Source: Virgifigura deserti (lineage in GTDB: Bacteria > Pseudomonadota > Alphaproteobacteria > Dongiales > Dongiaceae). Taken from it: 64,000 bases of DNA. The notes below the pieces were generated by a model. The model had not been told where the DNA came from, made no database searches, and saw nothing but the letters and a program-made list of their open reading frames with translations. Location of the stretch: the NCBI GenBank assembly GCA_003576685.1, contig QOZR01000010.1:62001-126000 (forward strand). The letters are read 5' to 3'. Below, piece by piece: positions 51,477-61,000 of the stretch. Positions within the stretch are counted from its first letter, which is position 1. Each line of letters opens with the position of its first letter. Position numbers and translations under genes: made by a program.

Positions 51477-51626
51477 CTACTCCGCCTCTTCCTCAAGCGC
51501 TTCGCCGGCCGACTGGGTGTCCTCGCCCAACCCTTCCATTGTATTGCAGGCGCTAAGGGCGCCGGCAGTGGCGGCAAGCATGAAAAGGAAAAGAACTGGG
51601 CGCAGTAAAAAGTGAAACGCCGACAT
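51477..51626 (-). CDS. Entericidin-like small lipoprotein
   Basis: This 49-residue protein, too short for common ORF cut-offs, begins MSAFHFLLRPVLFLFMLAAT and has the lipobox ALSAC at Cys27, then NTMEGLGEDTQSAGEALEEE. The core CNTMEGLGEDTQSAG is the hallmark of the entericidin EcnA/EcnB family, small envelope lipoproteins linked in enterics to a stationary-phase antidote/toxin pair. Only one member is present here. AAGGAG sits seven bases before ATG 51626. A longer overlapping frame from 51670 does not give a lipoprotein and is rejected. Confidence 0.85.
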   Translation of the reverse strand: MSAFHFLLRPVLFLFMLAATAGALSACNTMEGLGEDTQSAGEALEEEAE

Positions 51627-51735
51627 GCTTGGACTCCTTTTGGAAAGTTCAACAGGTAAGTCCCAAGCAAGAACGCATCTGACCGGATTTGGTTCCCGAT
51701 TCTGTGCCGGCTCTTTCGCTCGGCCGATGAACGCG

Positions 51736-52155
51736 TCAGTCGCCTATTGCCAAGGCTTGCTTGACGGCGTTCAGCAATTCCTTGCCGTCATAGGGCTTGA
51801 TCAGAAAGCCTGCCGGCCCGACCGCCTCGGCGCGCAATCTGGTCTCGGCGTCGCCATGCGCCGTGAGGAACAAAACGTGCGGATCATGCCGGTCCTTCAG
51901 CGCTCGCGCGGCCTCGATTCCGTCGATGCGGCCGCGGAGCGCGATGTCCATGAGAACCAGATCCGGCCTGTGGTCTTCCGCGGTCCGGATCGCGGCATCC
52001 GCCGATCCGGCGATCCCGATAATTTCATAACCGGCGGTCGACAGAATCTGTGAAATGCTGAGGGCGACCAGCCCTTCATCCTCGACAATCAGGATGCTGA
52101 CCGGTCCGCCCGCGCCGGGAATCGGATCGGTGTCCGGCCCTTCCTCGGATTTCAT
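51736..52155 (-). CDS. Stand-alone receiver-domain response regulator
   Basis: This 139-residue protein is a single CheY-like receiver with no output domain. It has acidic residues in LIVEDE, phosphoacceptor Asp70 in LVLMDIAL, the Thr of FLTAHG and Lys in FLIKPYD. The sequence is of the type paired with HWE/HisKA_2 kinases (GRIDGIEAARAL). No kinase is adjacent. The start could be ATG 52155 or ATG 52167. Confidence 0.88.
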   Translation of the reverse strand: MKSEEGPDTDPIPGAGGPVSILIVEDEGLVALSISQILSTAGYEIIGIAGSADAAIRTAEDHRPDLVLMDIALRGRIDGIEAARALKDRHDPHVLFLTAHGDAETRLRAEAVGPAGFLIKPYDGKELLNAVKQALAIGD

Positions 52156-52371
52156 CACGCCGGGCATCCCAGGATTCTGCGCGCAGGCCCGATAGGATCG
52201 GGAACAAGGAAAGGCTGTGAACAACCGTCGGCAAAAACCATTCTGTCGAGATCCCAGATTTATGGAGATTGTCGCCGGGCCGAGCCGCCATGCCATGCCC
52301 GGCTAGAGGCGCCAGCGGCATTCTTCGCTCACTAGGGAGGGTTTTGCAAGGTTTGGAACGGCGGCCACAGG

Positions 52372-54150
52372 TCAGGCTAGCGGCCAGAAGAACTGGATCA
52401 GCAGGGTGCCGAGGACGACGACGATCACCGACAAGGGAAACCCGAGGCGCGCATAGTCGCCGAACCGGTAGCCGCCCGGACCCATGACCAGTGTGTTGCA
52501 CTGATGTCCTATCGGCGTCAGGAAGTCGCAGGCCGCGCCGATCGCCACCGCCATCAGAAAGGAATCCGGATTGAGGTCCAGCCGGGCCGCCAGGCTCGCG
52601 CCGATCGGCGCCATCATCAGCACTGTGGCGGCGTTGTTCAGGAAGGGGGTCACCGCCATGGCCGCGACCAGGACGAGCGCGAGCGCTCCCATCGGCGGCA
52701 GGGTCTGCGCCGCGACGGACAACCAGCCGGCGATCAGGTCGGTGCCGCCGGTCGTTCGCAGCGCTTCGCTGACGGGGATGAGCGCACCAAGCAGCACGAG
52801 AATCGGCCATTGCACGGCATCGTAGGCCTCCCGCGGCGTTAGCGTCTTGAGCAGCAGAACCGTCACTGCGGCGCCGAAGAAGGCGACCGCCACTGATACT
52901 GTGCCCGTTGCCGCCAGCACCATCGCGGCCGCCAGGATGCCCGGCGCGAGATAAGGATGCGCCGCGCGGCCGAGTTGCAGCTTGCGCTCGGCGAGCGGCA
53001 GGCAGCCGAGCGCGCCCAGCCGGTCGCCGATATCCTCGGCGCGGACTCGCAGCACCACAAGGTCGCCTGCTTGGAAGCGTACCCGCCGGAGGCGCTGTGC
53101 GATCCGACGCCCTTGGCGGCTGAGTGCCAGCAGGTTCACGCCATAGCGCTCGCGCAGGGAGAGTTGCTCGACCGTTTGGCCGATCATAACCGACCCCGGT
53201 TTGATCACCGCCTCGACGATCGCGAGATCGTCTTCCCGGACCTCGCCGCTTTCCAGTTCCTTGTCATGAAGCAGCTCCAGCTCCGCCTCGGCGATGATTC
53301 GATTCAGCGCATGAGCGTCGCACTGCAATACGAGAACGTCATCGGCGAACAGTACCCAATGCCCCGCCGGGATATAGCGCCGGTAGTTCTCCCGGATGAT
53401 CGCCGCGACCGTCACATCGCCCTCCCCCAGCTTCTCGAGTTCGTCGACGGTCCTGTCGACAAAAGGCGTATTGGCCGGCAGCAGAACCTCTGTCTGGTAG
53501 TCCCCGACAGAGAACAGGGTCTCCGGCGTCGCCGCGGCGTTCCGGCTCCGCGGCAGCAGCCGCCAGCCGAACGCCAGGAAGGCGATGCCAGCGACAGTCA
53601 GGCAGATGCCGACCGGTGCGAAGTCGAACATCCGGAATGGCTCGCCCAGGATCTCGGCCCGCATGCCCGAGACGATGATATTCGGCGAGGTGCCGATCAG
53701 GGTCGTCACCCCGCCCAATAACGCGGCGAACGAGAGCGGCATCAGCAATCGCGACACCGGCTTGCCGCTGCGTCGGGCCGTCTGGAACGCGATTGGGATG
53801 AAGATCGCCAGAGCGCCGATGTTCTTCATGAACGCCGAGAGCACGGCGACGGTGGTGGCGAGCACGAGGATCTGCATCTCGCTGCTCGTCATATACGGCG
53901 CCAGCGGACGGATCAGCGTCTCGGCAATGCCGGACCGCCCGACGGCGGCGCTGACGACGAGGGCGGAGCCGATTATGATGACGATGTCGTCGCTGAAGCC
54001 CCGGAAGGCTTGGTCCGGCTCGACGATGCCCGCGGTGATCGCGGCGAGCAGTGCCGCCAGGGCGACGAGGTCATAGCGGATGCGATCCCAGATCAGCAGA
54101 GCGATCAGGCCAATCACGATCGCGAAGGCGAATGCTTGGTCGAGGGTCAT
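52372..54150 (-). CDS. SLC13-family (DASS) permease with two TrkA-C domains
   Basis: This 592-residue inner-membrane carrier has two hydrophobic halves with the sodium-symporter patterns GTSPNIIVSGM and NNAATVLMMAPIGASLA, separated by a cytoplasmic region of two RCK_C/TrkA-C domains (about 210-375; VAAIIRENYRRYIPAGHWVL, key residues REN..YIP). Relatives move sulfate, dicarboxylates, citrate or, less often, phosphate; the substrate is not fixed by sequence. Confidence 0.88.
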   Translation of the reverse strand: MTLDQAFAFAIVIGLIALLIWDRIRYDLVALAALLAAITAGIVEPDQAFRGFSDDIVIIIGSALVVSAAVGRSGIAETLIRPLAPYMTSSEMQILVLATTVAVLSAFMKNIGALAIFIPIAFQTARRSGKPVSRLLMPLSFAALLGGVTTLIGTSPNIIVSGMRAEILGEPFRMFDFAPVGICLTVAGIAFLAFGWRLLPRSRNAAATPETLFSVGDYQTEVLLPANTPFVDRTVDELEKLGEGDVTVAAIIRENYRRYIPAGHWVLFADDVLVLQCDAHALNRIIAEAELELLHDKELESGEVREDDLAIVEAVIKPGSVMIGQTVEQLSLRERYGVNLLALSRQGRRIAQRLRRVRFQAGDLVVLRVRAEDIGDRLGALGCLPLAERKLQLGRAAHPYLAPGILAAAMVLAATGTVSVAVAFFGAAVTVLLLKTLTPREAYDAVQWPILVLLGALIPVSEALRTTGGTDLIAGWLSVAAQTLPPMGALALVLVAAMAVTPFLNNAATVLMMAPIGASLAARLDLNPDSFLMAVAIGAACDFLTPIGHQCNTLVMGPGGYRFGDYARLGFPLSVIVVVLGTLLIQFFWPLA

Positions 54151-54278
54151 GATCCGCGGTCAAACCGTCCAAGGCTGCTTCCGTTCCGGGAGCCGGTCGC
54201 TCCCGCCTCTCGGACCGCGGAGGGCGACGGCCCGGGCAACATCAACGTTGGCCGAAGAGGCGCGGTTCCAGATGTTGT

Positions 54279-54908
54279 TCAGATGCTATGTGCCGCGGCC
54301 GCGTGAAGACCCATTTCGTAGCGCCGCAGCGCTGCGATCAGGTCCGGGTGATCCCGCAATGCCCCCTCTGCTCGAAACGTCAACCCATGCCGCTGGGCGC
54401 GGTCGAACAGGGCGATGCAGCGGCGCGACGTGTCGTAGCGGGATCGATAGAGGATGCCGTCCGGCTGATCCGGGTGCGCCCACAGGGCCCGCGACCAGAT
54501 TTGGCTGACGCGGTAGTCGGCTTCCGCCTCGAGCCGGGCGTCGGCGCCAAGCCGCAACAGCCCGGCACCGGTCAGGTCGACGAGGGTCAGGGTCGCCCCG
54601 GGAGGGAGCTCCAGATGGCAGGCCAGCCGATCCGCGAGATCCTGTGCGCCGAGCCCGGCGGGCGCAAGCCGGCCAGCGCAGATCTCGCCCAAAATTGTCT
54701 CGGCGACGCAGCAGGCGAGGCCGATGCCGCCATAGAATACGCCGAACTCCCGCTCCGGGTCGTCGAAGCGGGCCTTGCCGCTTCGGCCGAAATGGCAGGC
54801 CTCGACGTCCAGGGCATGGATGCGCAGAATATTCGCCGGCCGACGCCGGAACAGCGGGAGGCGTGCCTGCGCGAAGTTTTGTGGCGGGAGCCGGTCCTTC
54901 TCATCCAT
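54279..54908 (-). CDS. RES-domain protein (NAD+ phosphorylase family)
   Basis: This 209-residue protein has the RES triad candidates Arg29 (ILRIH), Glu70 (CVAETIL) and Ser156 (LYRSRYD), with Tyr59 nearby. Characterised RES toxins break down NAD+ and are controlled by an adjacent Xre/DUF2384 antitoxin. No antitoxin gene lies next to it. Instead its start overlaps by eight bases the stop of a thioredoxin-reductase-like gene, so the two are translated from one message. A non-toxin NAD-linked role is possible. Confidence 0.82.
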   Translation of the reverse strand: MDEKDRLPPQNFAQARLPLFRRRPANILRIHALDVEACHFGRSGKARFDDPEREFGVFYGGIGLACCVAETILGEICAGRLAPAGLGAQDLADRLACHLELPPGATLTLVDLTGAGLLRLGADARLEAEADYRVSQIWSRALWAHPDQPDGILYRSRYDTSRRCIALFDRAQRHGLTFRAEGALRDHPDLIAALRRYEMGLHAAAAHSI

Positions 54909-55815
54909 GGCTGTCGCGGTGTCGAAGCGTGTCGTGAATGGCGGTTGCGGCGATGGCGGCTTGGCCCATCGCGACAGCGATCTGGTTGAGGCCGGCTACG
55001 ATGTCGCCGGCGGCGTATAGGTCGGGCACGGAGCAGCGCTGATGATCGCCGACCAGCAGACAGCCGGCCTCGTTCATCCGGGCGCCGATCTGCGCGGCCA
55101 GGCTCGAGCGCGGCTCCGTGCCCAGCGCGGAATAGAGCGTATCGAAGGCATGGCTGGCCCCGCTTGCCAGGCTGAGCCGCGTGATCCGATCGCCCTCGAC
55201 CGTGACGTTGACCACGGGCTCCTCGATCGCCCCGATACCGGCCTCCGCCATGCGGCGGCGATCCTCCATCCTCAGCGTCATCGGCTGACCGAGAGTCAGG
55301 AGGGTCACGTCGCGCGTATAGGTGCGCAGGAACATCGCCTCGCCAAGCGCGTCCGTGCCGTGGCCGATTACCGCAACCTTGTGGTCGATCACCTCAAAGC
55401 CGTCGCAGATCGGGCAATGCCGGATCAGACCACGCTGCACCGCCCCATAAAGATCGGGCAGTTCCGGCTCTGCGTCGATGACGCCGGTCGCGAGGATGAC
55501 CGTTGCGGCGCGCAGAGCCTGGCCGGCCGCAGTTACGGCCCGGAATCCCTCCTCCTCACGGACGAGCTTGTCGATGCGCGTTGCCTCGGTCCGGGTGCCG
55601 TAACGCTCGGCCTGGGCGCGCATGCGCGCGAGGAGTGCCGTTCCGGTGATGCCGTCGGGGAAGCCGGGGTGGTTGTGCGACTGGGGAATCCAGGAACACC
55701 GGCTCTTGTCTTCGTCGACCAAGAGCAGGCGACGTCGATAGCGGGCAAGATAGATGGCGGCCGAGAGCCCCGCCGGCCCGCCGCCGATGATCAGGCAGTC
55801 CAATTGCATCGTCAT
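54901..55815 (-). CDS. Thioredoxin reductase-like FAD/NAD(P) oxidoreductase
   Basis: This 304-residue flavoprotein has the FAD motif IIGGGPAGLSAAIYLARY at the N terminus, the redox pair Cys134/Cys137 in HCPICDGFEV (TrxR normally has CATC), an NAD(P) site with VIGHGTDALGEA (a GxGxDA variant) and the C-terminal FAD motif LYAAGDIVAGLNQIAVAMGQ. It may reduce a small thiol or thioredoxin-like partner. The downstream RES-domain gene overlaps its stop. ATG 55815 is chosen; 55809 is also possible. Confidence 0.88.
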   Translation of the reverse strand: MTMQLDCLIIGGGPAGLSAAIYLARYRRRLLLVDEDKSRCSWIPQSHNHPGFPDGITGTALLARMRAQAERYGTRTEATRIDKLVREEEGFRAVTAAGQALRAATVILATGVIDAEPELPDLYGAVQRGLIRHCPICDGFEVIDHKVAVIGHGTDALGEAMFLRTYTRDVTLLTLGQPMTLRMEDRRRMAEAGIGAIEEPVVNVTVEGDRITRLSLASGASHAFDTLYSALGTEPRSSLAAQIGARMNEAGCLLVGDHQRCSVPDLYAAGDIVAGLNQIAVAMGQAAIAATAIHDTLRHRDSHG

Positions 55816-56018
55816 GCTGCACCGCTCCGGTCGCCGTCGCTCGGCCATGTCATAGGGGCGATTTACTCTCGCGGTTCCGTGCATCCGATCTGGTATGGCC
55901 CATGGCTCCTGTCCAGCCGGGATCGGAACTTCGACGTTGGGGGGACGTTCTTCTTCCGAGGACCCATGATGCCCGCGACCCATGTGGGCGGGTCTCTCGA
56001 ATGGGAGCCGAACGAACG

Positions 56019-56348
56019 ATGCCGAGCAATATGGAAGCACCCTCTGTGGCCGACGTGACCACGCATCTGCGCCAAGTAAAGTATCCTGCCGACAAGGACG
56101 CCCTCCTGCGCTGCGCTCGCGAGGTTCGCGCTCCCGAGAAGGTGCAGCGCGTCGTTGATCGGCTCGGCGACAGGATCTATGGCGGCGTCGCCGAGGTCAG
56201 CGAGGCGGTCGAGCGGGTGCTGGCCGAGTGGCGTCACCTGTCGGACGAGGATCTGGTCGAGGAGGCATCGGAGGAGTCCTTCCCGGCCAGCGACCCGCCC
56301 GCCTTTGCGTCCTCGCGCCATATCGGCAAGCCGCCAGGGGAGAAGTAG
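56019..56348 (+). CDS. DUF2795-like small protein with SEESFPASDPPAF tail
   Basis: This 109-residue protein has an N-terminal DUF2795-like helical region (DVTTHLRQVKYPADKDALLR, then LGDRIYGGVAEVSEAV), and a C-terminal tail with EEASEESFPASDPPAF. The tail pattern recurs in many alphaproteobacterial small stress proteins of unknown role. ATG 56019 is a reasonable start; ATG 56031 is an alternative. It is divergent from the flavoprotein-RES pair with a 203-base gap. Confidence 0.65.
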   Translation: MPSNMEAPSVADVTTHLRQVKYPADKDALLRCAREVRAPEKVQRVVDRLGDRIYGGVAEVSEAVERVLAEWRHLSDEDLVEEASEESFPASDPPAFASSRHIGKPPGEK

Positions 56349-56376
56349 GGGCGGTTGTTTCAGCCGCGTTCCCCAT
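56344..56376. repeat. Dispersed palindromic repeat, copy 3
   Basis: AGTAGGGGCGGTTGTTTCAG followed by CCGCGTTCCCCAT is a degenerate copy of the palindromes at 10333 and 25071, overlapping the stop of the DUF2795-like gene. It marks the edge of the polysaccharide island and could terminate transcription from both sides. Confidence 0.55.
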
Positions 56377-56397
56377 ATTAAAGGGATTATAGTCTTG

Positions 56398-57051
56398 CTA
56401 TGTCCTGTAGGCTGACAGGAATAGCTTGAAGTGCATCCGAAAATTTACTTCTCGTGCCTCGTCCACAAGCCGCCAAGGCCATGCCCGGAAGATACGCACG
56501 TCCCAGCCGGATGAGAACTCGGACTGTCTGATGTAAGACTCGAGGATGCGCGGCGTCATCTCCTGCTTATGGTCGTGTGGATCATCGCTGTTTGGCTTGA
56601 AGTATCTGAAGTGGTCCGGATGCCACCGACATTCCTTGTAGTCTTCGGTGGCTTTCATGTTTCGCCAATATTCAAAATTCGGCGTTGTTAGAACAAAAAG
56701 TTTTTCCGTCATGCGTGCGCAGAAGTTGAGAAACCCGACCGTCTCTTCCGGTCTGAGATGTTCTATCGTCTCGAGCGCCATTGAGAGATCGAACATTTCG
56801 CGCGTATCCTGCTCGAGCGGATTCAGGGTTTCCACTCCCCGCTCGCGTAGCTGCGCCAGAATTTCAGGGTCGACTTCAGCAGCGACAAATCTGCGCGGTT
56901 CACTCGTATATGCAAACCGTTGAAACCATGAGTCCTGGATTCTGAGCCCTGAGCCGATATCCAGGCATGAGCGAAACTTCGCCCTCTTCTCCTCCGCCAG
57001 GGCTTTGATCAGCGGGTGAATTTTTGCGTATGGGAGCTCGCCAACATCCAT
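56398..57051 (-). CDS. SAM-dependent methyltransferase, surface-polysaccharide region
   Basis: This 217-residue class I methyltransferase shows motif I CLDIGSGLRIQDSW, an acidic loop FVAAEVDPE and a post-motif DLSMALETIEHLRPEE. The catalytic target cannot be read, but neighbours make sugars or a polysaccharide. Base composition is lower in GC than the housekeeping part. It is the last gene of the minus-strand cluster that includes the large fusion protein. Confidence 0.75.
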   Translation of the reverse strand: MDVGELPYAKIHPLIKALAEEKRAKFRSCLDIGSGLRIQDSWFQRFAYTSEPRRFVAAEVDPEILAQLRERGVETLNPLEQDTREMFDLSMALETIEHLRPEETVGFLNFCARMTEKLFVLTTPNFEYWRNMKATEDYKECRWHPDHFRYFKPNSDDPHDHKQEMTPRILESYIRQSEFSSGWDVRIFRAWPWRLVDEAREVNFRMHFKLFLSAYRT

Positions 57052-57179
57052 GACAAAAAAGTCTTCGAATTGTAGAAATGCTGCAGTTCACGTCGTGAGA
57101 CAACAGCCAGAATTAGACGTTATCAACAATTGGACCGTAGAGGAACGCTGACACGATCACAGGCTCCTTCGATAAGTCA

Positions 57180-57911
57180 TTACGCGGGCGAGAAGATGGC
57201 GATCTTCTGTCCGCGAGGATGATTCCAATCGCCCAACGACACCAAATTCCATCCTGTTTCGCTGGCGCCGTAGGCCAGATCTGCGGCACGGTAGTGGAAG
57301 GGATCAGCGATATCGGTCGTTTGTCGAGCGCCTGGCTGATGAGTAAAGGGCTGATCAATCGGCTGGTCGTTCGGACAGATAAAGAATGTCGCGAAGAGTC
57401 GGCCCTCGGAAATCGTAATGGGCCGTAGACGGGCAAGGCAGCGTCGGAAGTGATTGAACGGCAGATGCGTGAACACAGACTGGGCTAGAACGTAATCAAA
57501 TGGCCCCCGAATATCCGGAAAGCTGAAGTCTGTATCACAGACCAAATGTGACCGACTAAGCCTGTTTGTCAGCCCGAGCGCCTGAATTTCGATATTGTAG
57601 CCCGCGTCGAGCAGCGATGAGTTGAGGTCCGTTCCCCAGTAATGGTCGGGCTCTAGGTAGGCCACAAGCCTGACACCAGCGCGCAACGAACCGCATCCGA
57701 TATCGAGAAGGCGATGGCCGGGGCGCAACCCGTTGCGACACAGGAAGTCCACCTGTAGCTGGCCGATTTCTTCCCACATGCCCCCAATGGCGTCGCGGTG
57801 CCGACCCTCACGCACGCGCTGCTCAATCGCTTCTGTCTCGTAGTAGGGGCTTGGAATCATCCGGACGATCCTAGGGCACCGAATTGTGGGAACTGGGTAA
57901 CGCAGTTTCAA
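57180..57911 (-). CDS. SAM-dependent methyltransferase
   Basis: This 243-residue class I methyltransferase has motif I RLLDIGCGSLRAGVRLVAYL, with acidic residue WGTDLN and the later DYVLAQSVFTHLPFNHF. It is one of three such enzymes in the island and might methylate a glycan or a sugar nucleotide. A hairpin (57985-58006) and palindrome (57953-57965) separate it from the large fusion gene upstream. Confidence 0.78.
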   Translation of the reverse strand: MKLRYPVPTIRCPRIVRMIPSPYYETEAIEQRVREGRHRDAIGGMWEEIGQLQVDFLCRNGLRPGHRLLDIGCGSLRAGVRLVAYLEPDHYWGTDLNSSLLDAGYNIEIQALGLTNRLSRSHLVCDTDFSFPDIRGPFDYVLAQSVFTHLPFNHFRRCLARLRPITISEGRLFATFFICPNDQPIDQPFTHQPGARQTTDIADPFHYRAADLAYGASETGWNLVSLGDWNHPRGQKIAIFSPA

Positions 57912-57984
57912 AGTCTAGCTGTCATTCATTTCGACGGGTCAGATGGTGACATGAAAAGGCTTTTCTGATCATCGAGGGCGTGTT

Positions 57985-58006
57985 GACTATTCAGCATCCA
58001 ATAGTC
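57985..58006 (-). terminator. Hairpin after the fusion-protein gene
   Basis: GACTATT (57985-57991) and AATAGTC (58000-58006) form a seven-base-pair stem beginning six bases after the minus-strand stop at 58012. A second short palindrome GAAAAG-G-CTTTTC lies at 57953-57965. Confidence 0.5.
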
Positions 58007-58011
58007 ATGCC

Positions 58012-61000
58012 TCAGTAGCGAGACCAGAATTCTCGTAAATTTGTCTCGTAAAGCTTTCTAGCTGCGGCAAGATCTCGGTTTTCCCGATCTTCGCAATCAA
58101 CGAGCCACTTTTCGATCTTCCCGAGCGTTGTATTCGTCCATGATGGGAAGAGTTCTATGATATGTGGGTTTCGAGAGAGTAATCGGCAAAAATTCCGGAT
58201 CGATCCACGGGCCTTGACGTCTTGGCTGATATTGGAAGAGTGAGTCATGTGGATGGTATAGGCGTTAACATTGAAATGGATGCGGTTACCACGTGAGAAC
58301 AGCCGGGCACCCATATCCACGTCTTCCCATCCAAACCCTGTATCCGGGCTATTCCGGTATGCAAAATCTTCGTCGAAAAGCTCTTCATCCAAGCTGTCTA
58401 GAAGAATTCTCGAGATGCAGAAGTTGCGTGTCACACAGTTGATAAAGGCCGTCCGCTCCTTAGGCCATTGCAGCTTCATTCTCGCTATTCGTAGGTCCGG
58501 GTCACCATCAAGCGCCTCGAACAGTGAGTCCAGCGGCTCGGTCCCCTTCTCAATGCCCATGGGACCGATTGAGACGTTGGCGCCGTTGCGAAGGCTGAGC
58601 GAATGATTGCGGGCGAACATTCTGTTCGGAACGCAGTCGGCATCTGTTATGCAGACAACCTCACCCGATGCCGCGGCGACTCCGATATTGCGCGAGCCGC
58701 AATTGCCGACATTCTGCCCGTTCTGGATGATTTTCAGCGTCAGCTGTGAGTGTCGTCGCCACCGTTCGGCAAATTGTTCCGCGATTTCGACGGTCTTGTC
58801 GCTTGAGCAATCGTCGACGAGGACAACTTCAATGGGCCCGCCATAGTCCTGTCTCTCGATCCCCTGCAGGTAGGCGCCTACAGCGTCTTCCTTGTCGTAG
58901 CTCGCGGCAACAAAGGAGAATAGGCTGGGCGCATTCTGCGCATGAATGGACGCCGCGGCAGGGATTTTGCGTTCGGCCCGTCCAGCGAGATAGGGGATAT
59001 ACTCATGGTCTTCAAAAGCCGCGTACCGGTTAGTGCGGAAATCTCGGCCGAACGGTATTGCATTCGCTTGTATGTCCAGCTTCCAGAGGCAGTACATTAG
59101 CGATAGCTGATCTCGTTGACTCCCTTTGTTGTACTCTTCCCACCATAATTCATTCAGCTCACGAATTCGTTCGGTGTTGCGTCGGACGATGAATGCATTT
59201 TCGAACAGGCCGTAATTAGGCGGGAAACCTTCCTCAAAGTACCGTAGAAACTGCGGCGCGACATTTTGCGTTGTCTCTTTTCCGATAAGAATACAGTACC
59301 GACCTTCCTCGTATATGCAGTTCCGCTTGGGGTGGGAGTAGAGGCCGATGTCATGCTCCCCAAGCGCTTCGACCACCAAGTTCTTGATCGACTCAGCCGT
59401 TATGCAAATAGTCGCGTCGACATAGACGCTAAAACCATGCTCCGGCAGATGTTTGTGCGGAAGGATCTTGGTCGACCTCGATGCGCGCCGCGGATTTGGC
59501 TCATCGGTCTCGAGCCGGACTATGCGCCACCCGTCCGAGCGCAACTCGGCTGAGTCGGTAAAGCAGATATATTCCACCTCCGGATCGATAAACGCCGGTT
59601 CCTTCAAACGGTCGTAATCTCCGAAGAGGCAGGTATAGACGACGATGCCGCCCTTGCTCGACTTCTCGTGGAAATCACGCCAGGCGGCGCTTCGGATACG
59701 CTCAATCTCGTCATTGATTTTGGAAGTCAGGAACTCTTGTTCCGCCGCCGGTAGAGAAGGAAGGCTTTCCTTCAGCGCGTTCAGGAACACCAGGGATCTA
59801 TATCGTCCGCAACGCTCAAAGGACTCCCTGGTCCCTTGCAGTGCCGGCACATCTTGAGGGATTGCTACCCTCACCTGAGTGGCCGACCTACCCTTCTTCG
59901 TCTTCACAGCCTCAAGATTGGTGCCGGATATGCTGGGAGTGGATGCGCGACCCTCTTCTCGCCCAGTCCTGATGTAGTGTGCGCAAGGGTTGATTCCGGC
60001 TCTGGCAACATCAGGATTTTTCTTCAGGTACCAAGAAGTGCTGAAATTCGGGCCGGGATCGCGACCTTCGCTCCAGCCGTGACGAATGTAGTGCATGAGC
60101 GGATTTGCTCCGGCCTTCGCAACGTCGCGATACTGCCGAAGATACCACTCTGCATCGAACAGGCCGGACCGGCGGATGATGATGAATTCGCGTAAGAGCC
60201 GGAAGTTGCCCCTCGATGGCAAGCGGGCCAATTTGGATGGCCGGCTCACTGTCGCGATGGTGCTTTTTGTCTTTCCCAAAAACTTGATCGCGGTCCAGGC
60301 CGGCGATTTTAGTATGCTCTCTATCTGCTTCTTCTGACTCGTGATTTTCTGATCCTGCTTGGACATTCTATCGGACAAAATATCTATGCGATCGCGCAGC
60401 GCTCTTTCCTGCTCATTAAGGGAACTGGCGGATTCGGATAAGCTGTGAACCGTTTTCTCAAGTTTGCGAGCTGTTCCTTCGAGCTGGCGAACTGTTTCTT
60501 CGAGACCGTGTATCTTGTCCTTAAGATATTCTTCTTGTTTACCGATCTGAGAATTTGTCTGCCTTAGCTCAGCAATCATTAGATGCCTGGTCTCGGCAAC
60601 CATATGCTTCAGGTGGCTTTCTTGCTCTTCTTGTTTAGCCACCATCCTTAGAAATGCACCTTCGCTCGACCCCAGAGCCGCTGTAACGGCGTCAAGACGG
60701 CGTCGGAGATCCGGCGTGTCCTCCCCTCGCGTCATCGATAGAAACACTGATTGCGACGCTTTGACTAAGTCTGGAACCTCCGGATCTGTGCATAGGTTCG
60801 CCGAATTGCTTTCGTGGTGGCGAAGGTCCGATGTAATGAAACCATCGATGTCCGGAGATGCCTCATGGGGCGACCGGGGCCACGCTACACTTAATGCAGT
60901 GCCAATGCGCGCGACTGCGCTGCGCCAATCCGACAGAAGTTCATCATAGGTCAGAAACACACGAGGGATGTTGCGGGTCCCGCGCTCTGCATCGAGTGTG

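Noticed and set aside
54279..55815. RES-Xre toxin-antitoxin system
   Set aside because: The adjacent overlapping gene is a flavoprotein and no Xre/DUF2384 gene is seen on either side.
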